DNA of 64,000 nucleotides from Saccoglossus kowalevskii (taxonomy: Eukaryota > Hemichordata > Enteropneusta > Harrimaniidae), in assembly GCF_000003605.2 (NCBI RefSeq), contig NW_003158725.1:85757-149756 (forward strand). Reading direction: 5' to 3'. Shown one piece after another: positions 1 to 10,426 of the stretch. The notes under the pieces are model-generated. The model was not told the origin of the DNA, made no database searches, and worked only from the letters and a program-made list of their open reading frames with translations. Each line of letters begins with the position of its first letter. Positions within the stretch are counted from its first letter, which is position 1. A program made the position numbers and the translations under genes.

Positions 1-410
1 AAAAATAAATTAGAAATACGCTAATATCATTACAGTAATCATTTCACCCACTTCCACTTTTAATCGACCGCTATCGCTTAATTTCCGACCGCACTGTATT
101 TTCCGACCGGAAAACGACCGCATTTTTATCGTATTTTTCTCTCACCGACCCATGAAAACACCGACCGGTCGCTGGTCATTGGCAGAGTAGTGATCGAAAT
201 AGTGGTTTTGAGTGATACAGTTTGGGGATACAACGGGTACTAACTATTATTAAATTCCGAACTACTCTTCAAATCTATACCACATTGTATCAATCGCGGA
301 GGAAACTTCACCTGTGTCCAATATTAAATAACTGACTTTGCGTAATTATTATGAACGCGATATATTACAATGTTGAAATTTTTAGAGCCGGTACAACATT
401 GTAAACAAAT
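1..410 (+). repeat. Left arm of foldback element
   Basis: Inverted partner of 1526-1865. It carries at least five CGACCG motifs between 65 and 170 and a near-perfect palindrome at 99-114. It is cut by the window start. Confidence 0.75.
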
Positions 411-1525
411 TTGCGTAATTAGAAAAGCAGCGCACTAAGTAAACGACCTCAAAATATACAAGTTTGCGTACAGCACCGTCAGAACTAACAATTTTACAAG
501 ATCGACGCGCGGAGCATGAAAGAAAAAGATTGTTAAGGTAACGCGCCTGTTCAGCGCGTGACTTGGGGGTCAAACTTCAGTCAACACACACTTGATGTCA
601 GCATCGCCGCGCAGTAAGTTACGCAAAGAAGTTCAAGTTCAATTGCATCCCGAAATGATATCGTTGATCACTCAGTCTTTTGCAAAATATTATAACTACT
701 GTAGTTTCCAAGCTTTTGATGCAGCCAGATCCAGATTTATTTAACTTTGTGGAAATATAATCTTTTTAATTTCCCAGTCCTTTCTGTTCATTCATTGTCT
801 TGTTGATAAGTGTGAATTGCTGTGCGAGCTTTTCGTACCCGCCCGCTGTCGTCATGAAATCTATGCATAAAAGGCGGGCGACCTGCGGCTGTTTGATTTC
901 CTACTCTCTCCCAAGCTAGCGATTGGTAAGAATGGTTATTAATATATTGCCCGATGCACTTGTAAATCGGACAGTCATACCGCAATTGTGTTGAAACATT
1001 TTTGGGGCAGTAAGTAACGTCAGAATATTGTTTAAAATAAAATATTCCATCCCAATCAAATCTAGGTCAAAGGGTCAAATTGCGTGCATATAATTATAGA
1101 TAGTTAAAAACTGAATATATTTGAATGTTTGACGGCTATTCAACGTTTGTGCAAACCAGATGAGTGTAATCGCTAGCGTACATGTTCATGCCCCCGTGGA
1201 TATGTATTTGGAACCACAGCTTGATCTCCAAACATCGTAAATGGCATATTTCACGGAGCTCCCGCCACGATGTTAGCAGCTTGGTTCGGATTAGCATACT
1301 AATACGGTGGCCATCTTGATCCTTATTTAAAGTATCGGTTCCCCTTTAAACCTAAAAGCAGCCTGTAAAATAAAACAAAGACAGCATGTTACTAATTGGC
1401 CTGTCACTCAACCACACCTCCCCCACACCTAAATGGTATAGTCCGACACGCAAGTTATTGGCAATTCAATTGACCACATCTCCAGAGGATTGTGTATACA
1501 ATAGCGATATGACTGAGATATCATG

Positions 1526-1865
1526 GCATTTGTTTACAATATTGTAACGGCTCTAGTATTTGACACAGATGAAGTTGTTCGCGAACGATACAGAGTGGTA
1601 TAGATTTGAAGAGCCGTTCAGAATTTCCTTTGTATATCCCCAAACATTTTGACTACTCCTGTGCCGGTGACCAGTGTTTGGGCGAGCGGTCGGTGTTTTC
1701 AATAAGCGAGCGAGAGAAAAAAAAACTGTAAAAATGTGGTCGTTTTCCGATCGGAAAATACAGTGCGGTCGGAAATTAAGCGATCGTTTAAAAAGGGAGA
1801 AGTTGGGCAAAATGAGTACTGTGGTTCAAGTGATATTAGCATATTTCTCATTTAGTTTTAACTCG
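1526..1865 (-). repeat. Right arm of foldback element
   Basis: Reverse complement of 1-410 with gaps. The reading frames found here (1553-1810 minus, 1674-2045 plus) lie in the arm, start at non-ATG codons or follow repeat sequence, and are not treated as genes. Confidence 0.75.
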
Positions 1866-4733
1866 TACAATATTTATTCACTCACTGTTTACTATAGCCA
1901 GAACGTTGTACTGTCTTCACTTTCAGGTCAGTTCTTCCGCAACCAACAACGTGATTTTATATTTGGGATTTCGCGAAACATACATAACATGAATTGTTAT
2001 GGCATTCATAACACAACACCTCGCCATATTTCAACTTTTAAGTAGACAGTTAACAAGGTCTTTCATAGTAGCATTTCTATGGGATTGACATACTAGCATG
2101 AATGGGTTGAATTATCAGTGTTCACTGATGACGTCATTTGACTGGCCCTCTAGAGGCGAAATGACGCCAGGAAAAGCGGACGTTTGTCGTCTGCTTCACA
2201 GCCCGTTTTATACCCGATATTTAGGGCATTTCGCAGCACATACAAGTTGTTTCCACACCTCTGCTCCCCTTTAAATACCATTTTACCATACTATGCACAC
2301 GTGTTAGTCGAAATAGAAATCGCTTAACTTGAGTGACCATGTATTAGGACTATTCAACCTAAAAACCAAGTTATTTCGATATGTTTTATATTAGTTTGGG
2401 GTTTAGTGTGAATGCGTGATCATGACAAATTTTAAAACAAATGAAAAACGTGATTTCAGAATTGGATTTAGATAACTTTTATTTGATTATTAAATAAAGT
2501 TGTTGGGTAAGATGCGAAATATATACCCATTACGTCATGAACTTTTATAAAAATTAAAAAAAAAGAAAATCACCTTTCAATGTGACTTCAAATACCACTT
2601 TTGATTTCTCTAGCCTGTATACATCTTTACCCCATGATAAACTAAAGTTTTAATAATGCATTAATAACATCAGGATTTGTGTTAATTATAAATTACATTA
2701 CAAATATATAATTGTTGGATACGTTTCCATAAACAAGACTCTTCCACACTGACGAATACTTTATCAGTATACTCGAATTTGTATTTGAAAACATATTTGT
2801 CTTGATTGGTCTATATATTTTTCAACAAAGTATCTGCGGATACCAACGGATACACATTGTGCTTTTCTGTTGTCAGATAATGTTCTTATTCGTATGCAAT
2901 TGTGTATAAAAGGTATTCGTTTGGATAGGTAATTTACATGTGTGGGTGAGGTTTAAACTTTCGAATTGCCTTCAGAATACAAATTGCACATTTAACAAGG
3001 TAAATGAATTGCACATAATTTATAATAACGTAATCTCTGTATATTTTATATAGATATCAATAGATAAGAACGGGTTACGTCATGGTTTAAATTTAAATGT
3101 ACAAATATGGTATGAAACATCCCCAACATGTTTAATGTCATCTTCTAGTGGAGCTAATGTGCACATGGCCTCCCCGTGAACATGTTTTAAATCACGTAGT
3201 GCAAGCCATTAAAACAGTCAAGTCATGCTGGTCATGCGAGGAAAAGTTGGACCGGGACCACATCAAACTCCACACGTATGCTTTGACGTGAGTATGCAGA
3301 CGTAAAACCACTTTGGAATCACTTTTATTTCACGCACCTTAGGCGAGTTTCGATGTCATTGACAAAACTGACACCAGGAATGGATAATCAAAATACCCCA
3401 AAAAAATATAATTGTTGTAGATATTCAGTCAAACGATCCATAATTCGACACACTATAACACCGATGTATTTTTCTCGATAATTCTTAGGGAATGGTCATT
3501 TTATTCGGTAGGGGGTGGCTGCCGGTGAGCAGGGGTAAGCTATTTTGAAATGGAACAAAGGGAGCATGTCTTTTTCATAGCCTGGATAAGGGTAGCCAGT
3601 TTCATTATATGAAGAAAAAAATACATAGTTGAAATAAAGTTTATTACTAAAAACAAAATATCGAAGCAACAGTAAATAACATAACCTGGTATATGAGCTA
3701 TTTGTATTACCTAAAGTTTCTGTATATCCTGCATCAACATAACAAAATTAAGAAGGAGAACAAAATAATATAGATACTAAAATTGGTTGGATATTGTTGT
3801 TAATTGTAAACTAGAAGATATGTTGATAACTAAGCTTGTAAAATACTTCACAACATCACAGTTTTTTCCAGGAACGGTAAGAAGCAAGATAAAGTTAGAG
3901 CTGTCACATGTGATGTTCTAAAAAAAAGATGAAAATGATGCAGAAAGGGAGAATAGTGGAGTACATTCAGAAATCACGTGCCATCGATAGATATACAGCA
4001 GATTCTACAGTGGATGATTCAGAGATCGATAATATTGTTGCTCAGGAAACCAGAAGTGATGATTCTGAAGATGAAGAAATTGAGACAATTCAGGATGTCT
4101 ATATCACCATATCAGGGAAGAGAGCAGGAACCTGGTGACAAGTCACAAAACCTTATCTTTATCTATAGTAAACCAAGTAATACATATTAAAAACACTTTA
4201 CGTTTCACTGTATTTTAAGATATTATGAAGAGGAGGGCACTCTTTTTTGTTTTTTGTTTGAGGGGCCCAAAGTCCATCCTATTTTTGCGAAATCAGATTA
4301 CCCGGCGACCCCCCCCCCGCAAGCCGAGGAAAACGTCCAGTCCCTTATATGAAATACAATCAAGTCCATACAGCTGAATCCACCAATAACCACCAAATCA
4401 CCAATCGGAACATTAACCTGAAAAAGATTCAGAGGCCTCCTCCTCCTTTTTTATTGTCATCGCTGTTTTGTTAAATGAATTGTTCAATGGAAAATATATA
4501 AGCGTGATACGATCGTTATTTATTCTCTGACTCGGATAACTGGGTGTGAGACAACAGTGTAAAAAACGGAACAATCGTACGTTCTGTATTCGTGAGCGAA
4601 CGTACATGAAACGGTGTTGTATGTCGTTCTCTGATTTGATAATATTAGTAGGATTGTCTGAGATACATAGAATACAGGTGCCGTCAACAACGTTAATAAA
4701 AACACTGGTTTATAAATAAGGAATATCGCAGCG
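1866..4733. other. Intergenic, no gene recognised
   Basis: AT-rich sequence. The only item of note is an acidic reading frame at 3929-4138 (69 codons, rich in Asp, Glu and Ser around residues 25-50) with a polypyrimidine-AG just upstream at about 3860-3872. It might be a remnant of a coding exon or of a transposase N-terminus, but I recognise no family. A CRE octamer lies at 2129-2136. A C-homopolymer run sits near 4309-4318. Confidence 0.5.
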
Positions 4734-4879
4734 CATTGGCGGATTTGATGGGGGCCGAGGGGGCCGCTCCTCCTATAGTATTTTTAACAACCAACAGGGC
4801 TTCGCGCCATCAGCGCTCGCGAACTTGGCCTTAGGCCAACTTATCGGCCCCCTATTCCAGAATCCTAGATCCGCCCCTG
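4734..4879. mobile_element. hAT-like MITE, 146 bp
   Basis: The left end reads CATTGGCGGATTTGATGGGG and the inverted right end CAGGGGCGGATCTAGGATTC. They agree over CANNGGCGGAT, then again in the GGGGGCCGA block further in. Both sides are flanked by the 5-bp repeat CAGCG (4729-4733 and 4880-4884). CAGNGGCGGA tips are common in non-autonomous hAT elements. Most hATs make 8-bp target duplications, but some groups make 5-bp ones, and the second such element here (25858-26133) is also flanked by 5 bp. There is no coding capacity; the interior is GC-rich. Confidence 0.65.
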
Positions 4880-5296
4880 CAGCGTTGGGAATGATGACAA
4901 TGACATACTAGACGAACAAACAATTCATATTAGTATCATCGCCTAATACATAACTTCCAATATCATCTTGTTTATTAAATGAATTTCTCACCTGCAGAAC
5001 AATTCGTTTGCCAATGTTCGAACAATACACACACTAATTTGCTCTAAAAACGACAAGCTCGTTTAGTTTATTCAAAAAATCATTTTGGATAGAATCCAAT
5101 GCACAAAGTTCGGCTCCTATGAGACAAGTTCCAGGCATTTTCGGGTGTGGGACTCCATTTTTTCTTACGCGAATTTTTAGAATTGCCGTTCTTTGAGTAA
5201 CCACGTCTACGAACAAATCACACATGTTATTAGCCTAGTTCGGAAAATCTGTAACATCGCTGCAACGACGTGCATAGAGTAATTGGGTAGATTGTA

Positions 5297-5530
5297 TCAG
5301 ATTGAGTCATTGCACTTATCGAATATGAAGACTGTAACAATAAGGTAACAATACGAACCGGTAGATTTAGAGTAATTTGAGATAGTAAAACGATCATCAA
5401 AATCTGAAATCATTTGTGTGTACTGTATAGCTGGATTGAAGTTATTCACAGACTCGATAAACTGCAATAATTCATCATGACTGTTTGGCGTAGCACCATA
5501 TCCATCATCAACATATTCTTTTTTTTGCAA
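5297..5530 (-). mobile_element. Penelope-like retroelement fossil (RT fragment)
   Basis: The conceptual protein contains YVDD, the catalytic-site motif type of reverse transcriptases, followed by HDELLQFIESVNNFNPAIQY. This layout (YxDD, then a short segment, then a Glu/Leu-rich helix and an N-x-F-x-P-x-I strand before the next RT motif) is what I know from Penelope-like and related endonuclease-bearing retroelements of marine animals. Only a small piece of the element survives and it is broken. The next frame downstream on the same strand (5034-5225) is not recognisable. Family assignment is from memory of the motif, so moderate. Confidence 0.5.
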
Positions 5531-6516
5531 TCACATATGATATGCGATTTTTTTCTGACGTGTAAAACAGTGATGAGTCATTTTGAAACCGACATTCATC
5601 ACATTCACGTTGTTTTTTAGATACCAAATGGTTTACAATGTTAACACATACATTTTAAAATATGACGAGGTTTTACATTCGGACAGGAAGTAGATCACAT
5701 ACGGAACCAATGAGAACAATGTGCTGGTCCATATGAGCTATAGAAAAACATGAAGCCTGAGATTTTTAAACTAGGAAATAGTATTCAGAGAGAGAGACGC
5801 ATTGCTAAATGTGTATGCGGACCAGACAATACAATAGCCTTTATTGCAAAAAACAAACAAAAACAAATTGACAATGTTGCATTTATTTGAACCATCCCGT
5901 GCACAAATCAATGCATTGCAACCTTCAGTCACAGACCGTATAAACATATGCTATACGGAAGTCATTAGAAACGGGAAGTAGAAAATTATGGAACGAATAT
6001 GTCTGAGTTTGAAATCATAATAGAGGTTACGGACAGTGTATTACTATTTTATCGGCACCTGCCTCGGGAAATATTTTTACGCAAAGCATTCACTACTGTT
6101 ACTTAGCTAAAACATGTTTCCAATGATCTTTTAATCATATACGTAGAAATATTAGGCATATAATGGATCGTCGAGAAGTCTATTTTCTATATTCTGTTGT
6201 ATTCGGCATTGTAATGAATATATCATATCGATTGCCTATTTGGAAAGTCGATTTTAAAGCAACCTACTTGACTAAGTGTGTAACACCCGTCGCATGACAT
6301 CAAATGTACCAATATAGGCAATCATATAACAAGCCTATAGTCAAGCACATTACTAGCGAAAATATGCGCACATATGTCCATATTCCAAATACACTCTATG
6401 CAGTCAATAGTTTTAAAAACCTAAAAGTGTGATGGAAACGAGTTATATTTGCTCTTATAGTCGTACCGGTAGTATGTCCCATTGTTAGTTAGAAAACAAA
6501 ATCACTTATTATATAT
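5531..6516 (-). other. 3' flank of the amine receptor gene
   Basis: AT-rich, no coding sequence seen. On the minus strand, AATAAA occurs at 5882-5887 (TTTATT on plus) and again at about 5840-5845. If used, these would give a 3' untranslated region of about 630-680 nt for the receptor transcript. This is inference only. Confidence 0.35.
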
Positions 6517-7809
6517 TCAATGTCGTCTACCTGGTAGTGGAATTCTTCTGACTATCAGCTTGTGAAATGCTTTCCTAAAATCTTTATTGAAAATTGTATA
6601 TACGATAGGGTTTAGAGCACTATTTACGTATCCAAGCCATACAATAAAGGCTTCCAACTGTCTAACTGGTGCCCCACATTCGCAGAAAGGTATAATGACA
6701 TACATCAGAAAATACGGCAACCAGCACAATATGAAGAGTCCCATTACAATCCCAAGTGTCGTAGCTGCTTTGCGTTCGCGCATTACGTTGATTTTCTGTT
6801 TCTCCTGGTGCATTTTGACATGAAAACTAGAGATAGACACGCTTGCACTTCCACATGCCTCATTTTGCGCGGCGCTAGCAATCTTGTTGGATATGTTCAT
6901 TCCATTACTCGACGAGGTCCCGCTTTTCGTATCGCTGCGTGAAGAGGAGTCTGTTTGCCGTGGCTTCATTTCGTGCTGGTCACCGACGCTGTCTATTGAT
7001 TTGTTTTTTGACCCCTTTCCAGATACGTCCGTCTTATGACCTTGCAAATTTGACCCCAGGTACGTAGTTGCCTGGCTATTTGCTTTTTCTCTTCGTCGTC
7101 CACGTATTCTGTCCTTGGCGGCGACCCATATGCGATAGTATACAGTAGACATGATGACTAGCGGCAGGAAAAATGCTGCCACAGCCGAAAACGCAATGTA
7201 TCCTTTTTCTGTTGTAATGTGACATACCATCCGCCACTGGTTCTGATTAGGTCCTCGATCGGTGTAGTCGTTCCATCCAAGTATAGGAGGAAAAGAGATC
7301 ACCGCGCTAACAATCCACACCACGGCGATAGACAACAAGATGTTCCTTTTGGTGCGTCTGCTGGCGTAATTGATAGGGTCTGTTATTGCGAGGTATCGGT
7401 CAATCGCGATAGCACACAAATTACAAATAGATGCGGTGCAACAAATCAAGTCGCTAGTTGTGTAGAAATCGCAAAACACGTAACCAAAGACCCAGTATCC
7501 GATAATGTGATTGGCGATAGCAAACGGCAACACGAAAAGAGCAATTGTCAGGTCGGCGACGGCGAGGGATACTAGAAAATAATTCTGCACTTGTTGTAGC
7601 GCACGCTGTGTGTTAACGGCTACAATCACAAATATGTTGCCAATTGCTATGGTGATAAGCAGCAATAGCATAAAGACCGCAGATATAACCACTTCCCATA
7701 GCGGGAAATCATCCTTCGGTAAGGCCGTATACATCGTGGTCTCGTTGCTTCTCGACTGTGAATCCGTAAGATTTTCAGTATTGTTGGTAAACGTTACATT
7801 CGCAAACAT
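6517..7809 (-). CDS. Tyramine/octopamine-type amine GPCR (class A)
   Basis: Seven-helix G-protein-coupled receptor of 430 residues in a single exon, predicted at the plasma membrane to bind a phenolamine or related monoamine. Visible hallmarks: extracellular N-terminus with N-glycosylation sequons at N4, N9, N13 and N22; TM1 about 38-63 with GN (N58); TM2 LAVAD (D86); C113-C196 disulphide pair; TM3 aspartate D120 for the amine; DRY at 137-139 followed by ITDPINY; TM4 W165; TM5 with P216; a Ser/Lys-rich third loop of about 110 residues (232-343); TM6 CWLP (362-365); TM7 NPIVY (400-404); short helix 8. The TSD-LICCTASI, ITDPINYA and FLMYVI-PFC segments resemble type-1 tyramine receptors more than alpha2-adrenergic or 5-HT1 ones. 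In TM5 only the first serine (S208, position 5.42) is present; 5.43 and 5.46 are Ala, as would suit a ligand with a single ring hydroxyl. The ATG is the first in frame; TAA lies five codons upstream. No C-tail cysteine for palmitoylation. Confidence 0.95.
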   Translation of the reverse strand: MFANVTFTNNTENLTDSQSRSNETTMYTALPKDDFPLWEVVISAVFMLLLLITIAIGNIFVIVAVNTQRALQQVQNYFLVSLAVADLTIALFVLPFAIANHIIGYWVFGYVFCDFYTTSDLICCTASICNLCAIAIDRYLAITDPINYASRRTKRNILLSIAVVWIVSAVISFPPILGWNDYTDRGPNQNQWRMVCHITTEKGYIAFSAVAAFFLPLVIMSTVYYRIWVAAKDRIRGRRREKANSQATTYLGSNLQGHKTDVSGKGSKNKSIDSVGDQHEMKPRQTDSSSRSDTKSGTSSSNGMNISNKIASAAQNEACGSASVSISSFHVKMHQEKQKINVMRERKAATTLGIVMGLFILCWLPYFLMYVIIPFCECGAPVRQLEAFIVWLGYVNSALNPIVYTIFNKDFRKAFHKLIVRRIPLPGRRH

Positions 7810-9727
7810 CCTGGTTCTTGTTTACCTGATGTGTACAGAACAAAGAATAACGATTGTTATTAACCAATTTTCCAGAGCCCGTGGATTTGTCGGTAACATT
7901 TGTTTTTAATGAAGCCGACGACAGTGGAATTCCACTGTGAACCCTCACTAATGACCCTATCGAGGCAAGGTCTAACATTTCAAGCCCGCGCTTTGCTAGG
8001 CAGCTAACGAAAACAAAGGTACCTCGCAGCAGATAAATGTCAGTTAATTTTCTCTAAAAAATACTGGGCAACAACGGCAACAACATCGATCTACGGCTCC
8101 TCGGGGATATTACCTCGAAACAACTATCGCGTATTGATATATACTACATCACCGTGTCACCACGTACCATCCGCTCAAACGAAAGTTTATTTGCATAATG
8201 CGTGAGTACCATTATGAAGCAATCACATCGGCTTAGTGTTCGGCACATATAGCATTATGCTAATAATAACAGTGGTCGGTATAACCTGTACAGACACGCA
8301 CGCACGCATGTACGCATGGCTGCTTCAACTTTACGGTCGAAAGCAAAATTAATTAAATAAATAGATTTTTTTATTTATATGAGAGAAGTTTTAGACCGAC
8401 CTGTCAACATGTGAAACCAGACATATTATTCGTCAATGTAAGGGAATATATTAGTATTTGAGTGAAAATTTCTGATTGAATATACGTATATTCATAAACA
8501 TGTATGGACGTATAACCTTTTTAAAAAGCCCTCGGGATTGATCGCGAGTGTTGATTTTTGGTGAGGAGTGTCGTATTCACACCCTCATCGACAATTATGT
8601 AATTACAGAAGGGATCGAAGAAAATTATTCGCTATTCTATCAAAAAAGCTTGTCGGGTTAGGCGTACTGTTGACAATATCACGTGGTTTACATAGTTGTT
8701 TTGCCTGCTTACTGACAGCGCGGTCCGATACTGACAACCGATATCGCGTTTAGTTGGATTTCAGAAACGACTGTCGCGCCGCAGTAGATAGCTAAGTGCT
8801 AAGCGATTCTAACCCATAATCCGCGGTCGACGTGGAACACTGAAAATCTGCATAAATATGATGGGACTATAGAACTTACGCAATGCTTTTAAATAGTACA
8901 TGACCATTATAACAAGTAACAAATTTCGATTATTTCTCCGGACGTTTTGTATTATCTTCTGTGATTCTTACTAGGTGGTTGTAATCGCAAAACTAGTCCC
9001 GGCAGATTTGCTGATATTAGTGTTGTTTCCATTGCATCATCCGATGACATACTGTTTTTCAGTCAGTCTTAATCTTGTCAGTCCGTCTCTCACCCACTCA
9101 CTTATTCACTCGCTCAATAACGTTAATATTTAAGTTCAATACTATTCTAAATAATATAATTAATAAAACACATGCTAGTAATAATGTACTACCTCGACAC
9201 TGCTATAATAACAGATTGTTTCCTGGGTTTATCGCCTCACCATCTACGGGTTGCCATCAGTTAAAATACTCTGATTTCGTTAATACCTGCAAGATAAAAT
9301 AAGATTGTGAATGGCAATATTCTAATATTCTCTAAACCTTTCACAGGCGCAGGTGTCACAAACTGCCAGTATGTTTGTACAAACTTTTTTCGTTGCTTTA
9401 CAGTTCATTTTGCAATGTCGTGTGTTTGCAATGTATGTTAACACAATGCGGCTACCGCTACTCATACTACTACTACTACTACTACTGGCTGTCGCCTCTG
9501 CTGCCTAAATAAGTAACAGCTTTTCCAGAAAGTGCCAAATATCCCATGGGACATGGGTGTCGCACTATTCCGATAGCATGTATCGGTATTTTATGTGAAT
9601 GATCATAACGATGGCGATGGGAACGTACACTGATAATACGGATTGACGGTGCTTTGTATGGTATTATGATGAATTTGTTTTTGCGTATTTGTTGATCGAC
9701 TTAATTAGCTGATTATTAGCGAATGGC
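7810..9727. other. 5' flank of the receptor, no other gene
   Basis: Upstream region of the minus-strand receptor. I see no convincing TATA box or initiator. CAG|GTAAAC 15 nt before the ATG looks like a splice donor but has no room to act before the start codon. A short (TAC)n microsatellite lies at 9465-9486. The reading frames here are short and unrecognisable. Confidence 0.5.
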
Positions 9728-10421
9728 TGTGTTATGTCTGTCATCGTTTAGACAGGCGAGGTCCTGGACGGAACTCGACTCAGTGATTTGGAACTAATTA
9801 CGAGATAACCGTCGCCATCCGGACTACTATTTCTGACAGTTGGTATTTGTACGTAGTTATTAATGTAGTGAACGATTAATCAAAAGATATGACGTGTTCA
9901 GTACTTAGTGTGATTGGCTTTATGATTGAAGGTTACGCCATAGAGTCTTTTTACTGCTTTGTAATTGGTTAATGTTTTGAAAATGAATAAAGTTGTTTTA
10001 GTTGGTCTTGGCGAGTACATCAGGACAGACGCAGTCCAGGAGAGTCTTGGGCGAGTCTTGGGTCAGCCTTGCGATAGTCTTGGGGATCTTTCCCCAGGGC
10101 GCTGTGTCTTATAGAGTGCTCGACTGATCGACTAAGACGAGAGTTGAAACGTATTTCGTTGTGTGTGCCTTATTTGACTGTAAAAGCTTAAGTGACGTTC
10201 CCGATCCCGTACCTCAAGGGGACGAGATATAGAGACGAGACGAGATTCCCCCCTGACACGTGTGGAGAACCCAGAGGAGAAGAATTCCACCTCATAGTAT
10301 ACTGGCGGCCACAAGACTACGCTGACTGATGCTGATACGTAATACCTACGGATAAGTTCATGAACAGTAGCGTTTGGAAATAAACAGAATAAAGAGTATT
10401 CTGTTGTGCCTAATTACTAAG
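9728..10421 (+). mobile_element. Probable solo LTR (about 694 bp)
   Basis: The 5-bp word ATGGC occurs at 9723-9727 and 10422-10426, flanking a 694-bp block that begins TGTGTTATGTCTGTC. Inside are a GC-richer central part (10010-10300) and, about 30 bp before the right end, AATAAA followed by a T/G-rich tail ending near GCCTAATTAC. That layout (TG start, late AATAAA, 5-bp flanking repeat) is typical of a lone LTR of a Ty3/gypsy- or BEL-type retrotransposon. No internal coding region or second LTR is present in the window, so it is a fossil left by recombination. The right edge is uncertain by a few bases, and no relative was available for comparison. Confidence 0.4.
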
Positions 10422-10426
10422 ATGGC

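Larger units (their letters stand above)
1..1865. mobile_element. Long-arm foldback DNA element, left end outside window
   Basis: Positions 1-410 and 1526-1865 are inverted copies of each other, with about 1.1 kb between them. The match runs from the window edge through the stretch holding the TTTTCCGACCGGAAAA palindrome (99-114; TTTTCCGATCGGAAAA at 1743-1758 in the other arm) to the inner GTAAACAAAT ends. Arms differ by substitutions and small gaps, including about 50 bp extra in the left arm, so the copy is not recent. The arms hold several copies of CGACCG/CGGTCG, which look like subterminal binding motifs. No transposase reading frame is visible in the middle (411-1525), so it is non-autonomous or a foldback type. 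The outer end and target duplication cannot be set because the left arm runs off the window. Confidence 0.75.

Noticed and set aside
5034-5225. Frame downstream of the Penelope-like fossil
   Set aside because: Not recognisable as part of the element or of a host gene.
7219-7575. Plus-strand frames opposite the receptor (also 6587-6823 and 7610-7909)
   Set aside because: Shadow frames of the receptor coding sequence with no domains of their own.
7810-7832. 5' intron just before the receptor ATG (CAG|GTAAAC and an AG near the ATG)
   Set aside because: The two sites are about 15 bases apart, too close for an intron.
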